From assembly GCF_042665255.1 (NCBI RefSeq), contig NZ_JBHTCD010000009.1: a stretch of 64,000 nucleotides of DNA; one strand, 5' to 3'. Of the stretch, positions 60,453 through 64,000 are shown in pieces. Position 1 is the first letter of the stretch; the number at the start of each line of letters is the position of its first letter. Origin of the DNA: Insolitispirillum peregrinum (lineage in GTDB: Bacteria > Pseudomonadota > Alphaproteobacteria > Rhodospirillales > Rhodospirillaceae). The translations under genes and the position numbers were made by a program. The notes under the pieces were generated by a model. The model was not told the origin of the DNA, made no database searches, and saw only the letters and a list, made by a program, of their open reading frames with translations.

Positions 60453-62717
60453 ATGGCCCTTTTCCAGAATTTGCGCATCTTTCCGAAAATCCTGCTCAGC
60501 ATGGCTTTGCTGCTGGTGATCAACGCCGCCGTCATGTTGTTCATGCTCGGCAAGATGGGGGACATGGCCCACCGGTCCTCGGAAATGAGCGACAGCGACC
60601 AGCGCGTGCAGGTCGTCCTTGAGGCCAAAAGCAACATCATTGACGCCAGCCGTCTGGCCCGCACCTTCTTTCAATCGCTGTCTGACAGCGACCTGAATGC
60701 CGCCAATGCCCTGTTTGATGCGGTACAGAAACATGCAGGCTCATTGCCTGACAGCACTGCCACCCTTGTCGCCGTCAAGGCGTTTCAGGACAGCTTTACG
60801 CCGATGGCCCAAAGCGCCCGCAGCCTGTACAGCCTGAAGGTTGACAAGGTCACTCCGCTGGGGATCGAAGTCCGCAAGGGCTTGTCCGAAGCTGCCAAAC
60901 TAGCGAAAGACAGCGGCGACTATCGCCTGGCGGCACAGATCGGCACCATGCAGGAAAAACTGCTGCTGGCCCGCCTGCGCATCCAGCGCTACTTCGACGT
61001 CTCGAACGAAAAGGACCTCGACGCCACCCGCAAGGCCCTGCAGGAGCTGAACGAACTGATCGCCAGCGAGCAGAAAAAGGGCATCACCGCTCCCGGCGTC
61101 AACGATCAGCTGAACCTGTCGCTGTCGATCATGCCGGGCTGGATTGACTCGTTCAACACGGCCGTCGAGGAGTCCCGTGCTGTTTCGACCTATCTGAACG
61201 ACACCCTGCCGCAGAACGAACAGCAGGTGGTTGCTGCCATCCGCATCATCGCCGACAAGGCCAGCGCAGACATCAAGGCTCTGGATCAGCAGGTGACCAG
61301 CGAAACCGAACAGGCGCGCCAGACCGCGATCATGGTGATGGGGCTGGTGCTGCTGGTCACCGTCGGGGTGGCCCTGATCCTTGCCCGCCATATCGGCGGG
61401 GCCATGCAGGACATGACCCGCGTCGCCTCGGCCCTGTCCGAGGGGCACAGCGCCATCGACATTCCGCGCACCGGCCAGAAAGAGGAAATCGGGGCCATGG
61501 CGCGCGCAATGGCCGTCCTGCGCACCGAGGTCGCCGAAGCCTTTCGCCTGCGCCAAATGGTCGAGGTTCAGCCCGCCCGTGTCATGCTGTGCGACCCGTC
61601 CACGCTGGTGATCACCTATGCCAACAAGGCCGCCCGTGACCTGCTGGACCACATGCTGGCCCCGCTGGGCAAAAGCTCGCGCGATGCCGTTGGTGCCAGC
61701 GTGACATCGTTCCACAAACGGCCAGAGATGATCGAAAACCTGCTGCGCGACCCGAAAAACCTGCCCTATCGCGGCAAGTTCACCATGGCCGGTCTGGTGA
61801 TCGAAAACTACGTCACCCCCACCTATGACCGCGACGGCAGCTATATGGGCCCGATGCTGAACTGGGATGACGTGACCAAATACGTCAAGCTGGCCGACGA
61901 CTTTGAAAGCAAGGTGAGGGCCGTTTCCTCGTCGGTGGCCAATGCCGCCCAAGGCCTCACCAGCGCCGCCGGGCAGATGGGGACCATCTCGACCGACGTC
62001 AGCGAGCGGGCCGCCGGGGTGGCATCTGCCGCCGAAGAGATGGGGGTCAACGTGCAGACCGTCGCCTCGGCCACCGAGCAGCTGTCCGCCGCCGAAGCCG
62101 AAATCGTGCGCAGCGTCGGGGAATCGGCCAACGGAGCCAGGCAGGCATCACAGGCTGTTGACGATGCGGTTATCACCGTCGAAGGGCTGGCCAGGGCCGC
62201 TGCCGAGATTGGCGAAGTGGTCCAGTTGATCACCGACATCGCTGAACAGACCAACCTGCTGGCGCTGAACGCCACCATCGAAGCGGCCCGCGCGGGCGAT
62301 GCCGGGAAGGGCTTTGCGGTGGTGGCCAACGAGGTCAAGCAACTGGCGGCGCAAACCGCCCATGCCACGGAAAACATCCGCGTGAAGGTCGACGACATCC
62401 AGATGGCCACCCGTGGCGCGGTCAGCTCGATCAATGGTGTGCAGTCAACCATTACCCGCCTGCGCGAACTGGCCGCCCAGGTGGCCCATGCGGTCGAAGA
62501 ACAAGGCGCTGCCACGCGGGAAATCGCCCACAACATCCATCAGGCATCGCAGGCAGCCCACGACGTGACGGTCAACATTTCGCAGGTGGCAACACAGGCC
62601 AGTTCTGCCACCGAACAGACCGGTTCCATCCGTCGCGCCGCCGAAGAGCTGGCCGTTGATGCGGGCAGTCTGGATCAGGAAGTGGAAAAGTTCCTGCACG
62701 GCATGCGCAAACTGTAA
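60453..62717 (+). CDS. Methyl-accepting chemotaxis protein with helical sensor, HAMP and PAS modules
   Basis: 754 residues. TM1 at about 12-33, a large all-helical periplasmic domain (about 35-285; HBM- or Tar-like four-helix type), TM2 at about 291-311, HAMP, then the PAS-like module FRLRQMVEVQPARVMLC ... MLNWDDVTKYVKLADDFE (about 366-485) and a signalling domain with EQTNLLALNATIEAARAGDAG. The cytoplasmic half closely parallels the receptor at 15221, while the sensor domains are unrelated. Its ligand could be a C4/C6 acid if the HBM assignment is right; this is a guess. Confidence 0.93.
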   Translation: MALFQNLRIFPKILLSMALLLVINAAVMLFMLGKMGDMAHRSSEMSDSDQRVQVVLEAKSNIIDASRLARTFFQSLSDSDLNAANALFDAVQKHAGSLPDSTATLVAVKAFQDSFTPMAQSARSLYSLKVDKVTPLGIEVRKGLSEAAKLAKDSGDYRLAAQIGTMQEKLLLARLRIQRYFDVSNEKDLDATRKALQELNELIASEQKKGITAPGVNDQLNLSLSIMPGWIDSFNTAVEESRAVSTYLNDTLPQNEQQVVAAIRIIADKASADIKALDQQVTSETEQARQTAIMVMGLVLLVTVGVALILARHIGGAMQDMTRVASALSEGHSAIDIPRTGQKEEIGAMARAMAVLRTEVAEAFRLRQMVEVQPARVMLCDPSTLVITYANKAARDLLDHMLAPLGKSSRDAVGASVTSFHKRPEMIENLLRDPKNLPYRGKFTMAGLVIENYVTPTYDRDGSYMGPMLNWDDVTKYVKLADDFESKVRAVSSSVANAAQGLTSAAGQMGTISTDVSERAAGVASAAEEMGVNVQTVASATEQLSAAEAEIVRSVGESANGARQASQAVDDAVITVEGLARAAAEIGEVVQLITDIAEQTNLLALNATIEAARAGDAGKGFAVVANEVKQLAAQTAHATENIRVKVDDIQMATRGAVSSINGVQSTITRLRELAAQVAHAVEEQGAATREIAHNIHQASQAAHDVTVNISQVATQASSATEQTGSIRRAAEELAVDAGSLDQEVEKFLHGMRKL

Positions 62718-62878
62718 GCGTCCCCCCACCATATGAGCACAAACAGCGGGGCCCCTCACCGGGCTCCGCTGGTGCGGTCGGACTGGCACAATTCAGGGAG
62801 ATCGCCAACCGGCCCTTGTCCGACACCGGTTCTCCCCCTACGGTCGGTATCCCCTGTTACCAATGACCGTTGTGTGCC
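62718..62878. other. Short gap with GC-rich hairpin
   Basis: AGCGGGGCCC/GGGCTCCGCT forms a stem just after the chemoreceptor stop but has no T-run, so it is only a weak terminator candidate. Nothing else recognised. Confidence 0.45.
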
Positions 62879-63823
62879 GTGAACCAGACCCTGACCATCG
62901 TTACTCCCGTTTTTGCCATCATGGCCTGTGGCTGGTTGTTCGCCCATCGCCAGCTGATCAGCGACGCCGGTATCAACGGGATCGTCAATTTCATTTTTTA
63001 TCTGGCTATCCCGGCGGTGATCTTTCGCACGCTGGCCAGTGGTTCGGTACAACAGCAGTTCAGCCCGTCGCTGTTGCTGGCCTATTATGGCGCAGCCATC
63101 CCGCATTTCCTGTTCTGCTGGTGGGTCTCCCGCCGCCTGTTCCGGCAAGCGGTCGATACCAGTTCGCTGGCCGCCATGGCCGGAACCTTTTCCAATCTGG
63201 TGCTGATTGGCCTGCCGTTGATCCAGCGGGCTTACGGCCCGGCCGGGCTGGTGCCGGTGATGCTGATTGTGATGGTCCATTCCCCGATCCTGTTCACCCT
63301 GACCACGCTGGGCGTCACGCTGGGGCGATCAAACGGAGCCGCTGGCGGGATCGGGCGGATTGTGTGGAACAGCCTGCGATCGGTGATCAGCAATCCCATC
63401 GCCGCCGCTGCGCTGGGGGGACTGGTATACGGCAGTCTCGGGCTGCCCTTTCCGTCGTTGCTGAATGACACACTGGCCTTGCTGGGCGAAGCCGCTGCCC
63501 CGACCTCGCTGTTTGCCGTCGGTGCCACCCTCGCCGCCTGCAAACTGGGCGGCGACCTGATCGAAGCGGTAGTGATGGCGGTGCTGAAGGTCAGCGTCCT
63601 GCCGATGCTGGTCTGGCTGCTGACCCGCTATGTGATCGACGTGCCGTCGGGCTGGTCCACCATCCTGATCCTGTCCGCCGCCATGCCCACCGGAGCCAAT
63701 GCCTATGTGATGGCCCGCAAGTACAATTGCTATACCCAGCGGGCCACCGCCATTGTGGTGCTGTCGACGGTGATTTCGGTGTTTACGCTGACGGCTCTGA
63801 TTGCCCTGCTGCCACCGTTGTAA
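62879..63823 (+). CDS. AEC-family (auxin efflux carrier-like) transporter
   Basis: 314 residues from a GTG start (MNQTLTIVTPVFAIMACGWLFAHRQLISDAGINGIVNFIFYLAIPAVIF); a TTG nine bases earlier is possible. Ten membrane helices; LSAAMPTGANAYVMARKYNCY is the conserved late-helix signature. Bacterial members export malate, malonate or amino acids; substrate unknown. An IS630-like element starts immediately after it. Confidence 0.9.
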   Translation: MNQTLTIVTPVFAIMACGWLFAHRQLISDAGINGIVNFIFYLAIPAVIFRTLASGSVQQQFSPSLLLAYYGAAIPHFLFCWWVSRRLFRQAVDTSSLAAMAGTFSNLVLIGLPLIQRAYGPAGLVPVMLIVMVHSPILFTLTTLGVTLGRSNGAAGGIGRIVWNSLRSVISNPIAAAALGGLVYGSLGLPFPSLLNDTLALLGEAAAPTSLFAVGATLAACKLGGDLIEAVVMAVLKVSVLPMLVWLLTRYVIDVPSGWSTILILSAAMPTGANAYVMARKYNCYTQRATAIVVLSTVISVFTLTALIALLPPL

Positions 63824-63825
63824 TA

Positions 63826-64000
63826 CCAATGGCCGAAACGACTAACCCTCGTTAACGAGCTTGGGCTTGGGGGCTCTGCGTGATTCGCTCTATCTTGTAG
63901 CGTTTCACGGAGGGGACTATGCCGCCAGCAGTGATGGTGACGCGGACGGAGTATACAGCAGCCGATCTTCGGCGCGAGGCAGGGCGGTCGCGGGATGGGA
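63826..64000 (+). mobile_element. Left end of an IS630-like insertion sequence, cut by the window edge
   Basis: Begins one base or so past the AEC stop with AATACCAATGGCCGAAACGA, a plausible left inverted repeat, followed by a GTTAAC-containing leader and the transposase start. IS630 elements target TA; the flanking TAATA fits this. The right end is beyond the window. Confidence 0.7.
63919..64000 (+). CDS. IS630-family transposase, N-terminal fragment
   Basis: Only 27 residues are visible (MPPAVMVTRTEYTAADLRRE...). The T-AADLRREAGRSRDG pattern is typical of IS630 transposase N-termini, which carry an HTH for DNA binding. AGGGG precedes the ATG. Whether the gene is intact cannot be seen. Confidence 0.8.
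   Translation, partial: MPPAVMVTRTEYTAADLRREAGRSRDG

Noticed and set aside
62742..62770. Terminator after the chemoreceptor at 60453
   Set aside because: The GC stem has no T-run; kept only as a weak note in the gap entry.

Overview
The window is high-GC alphaproteobacterial chromosome, most likely a motile, respiring member of the Rhodospirillales. The evidence is the NDUFA12 - MlaD - DUF2155 neighbourhood, a B12-dependent class II ribonucleotide reductase, the glyQ-glyS-ppdK order, cytochrome bd with an NsrR repressor, and three chemoreceptors. No rRNA or tRNA gene was seen. Species cannot be fixed from this sequence alone.

Layout. 1-3.1 kb: cydA (cut by the window edge), nsrR and a membrane-anchored unknown. 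3.2-6.7 kb: overlapping NAD operon nadA-nadB-nadC, with four 24-bp-spaced operator-like sites in front. 6.9-7.7 kb: a type I-C-like CRISPR array (9 repeats, 8 spacers) without cas genes. 7.8-14.8 kb: meaB, ppdK, glyS, glyQ. 15.2-26.7 kb: a chemoreceptor, a CPA2 antiporter, ptsP, a nitronate-monooxygenase-like flavoprotein, lysC, ubiG and a DUF4236 protein. 26.8-35.2 kb: nrdJ behind a NrdR-box pair, NDUFA12, two mlaD paralogues, a DUF2155 protein, a group III truncated haemoglobin and a COG3146 acyltransferase-like protein. 35.7-42.5 kb: a 22-codon ORF, serA, small proteins, an SDR gene overlapping a hepT/mntA toxin-antitoxin pair, a LysE-type exporter, a YqjI-like PadR regulator and a lipocalin. 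42.5-47.4 kb: tetR - adaptor - RND pump operon. 47.7-51.0 kb: three tandem secreted, cysteine-free paralogues of unknown function, more AT-rich than their surroundings. 51.0-63.8 kb: xseA, purD, a glycosyltransferase, a WYL regulator, a VOC protein, a cytidylate-kinase-like protein, two more chemoreceptors, hspQ, two transporters. At the right edge an IS630-like transposase begins.

Two things stand out. First, a dispersed intergenic element of about 200-230 bp occurs at eight places. Its better copies have terminal inverted repeats of roughly 35-40 bp enclosing stacked GC-rich hairpins, and in three copies it is followed by a separate 43-bp palindrome, so it looks like an undescribed MITE-like family that may also supply transcription terminators. 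Second, the tandem of three secreted paralogues is the best candidate for an unknown biological system.

Several regulatory circuits can be read directly: paired NsrR-like sites before nsrR and cydA, the periodic operator array before nadABC, NrdR boxes before nrdJ, double palindromes before the PadR gene, and an operator lying over the tetR-RND promoter. All start sites, family calls and motif matches were made by eye.
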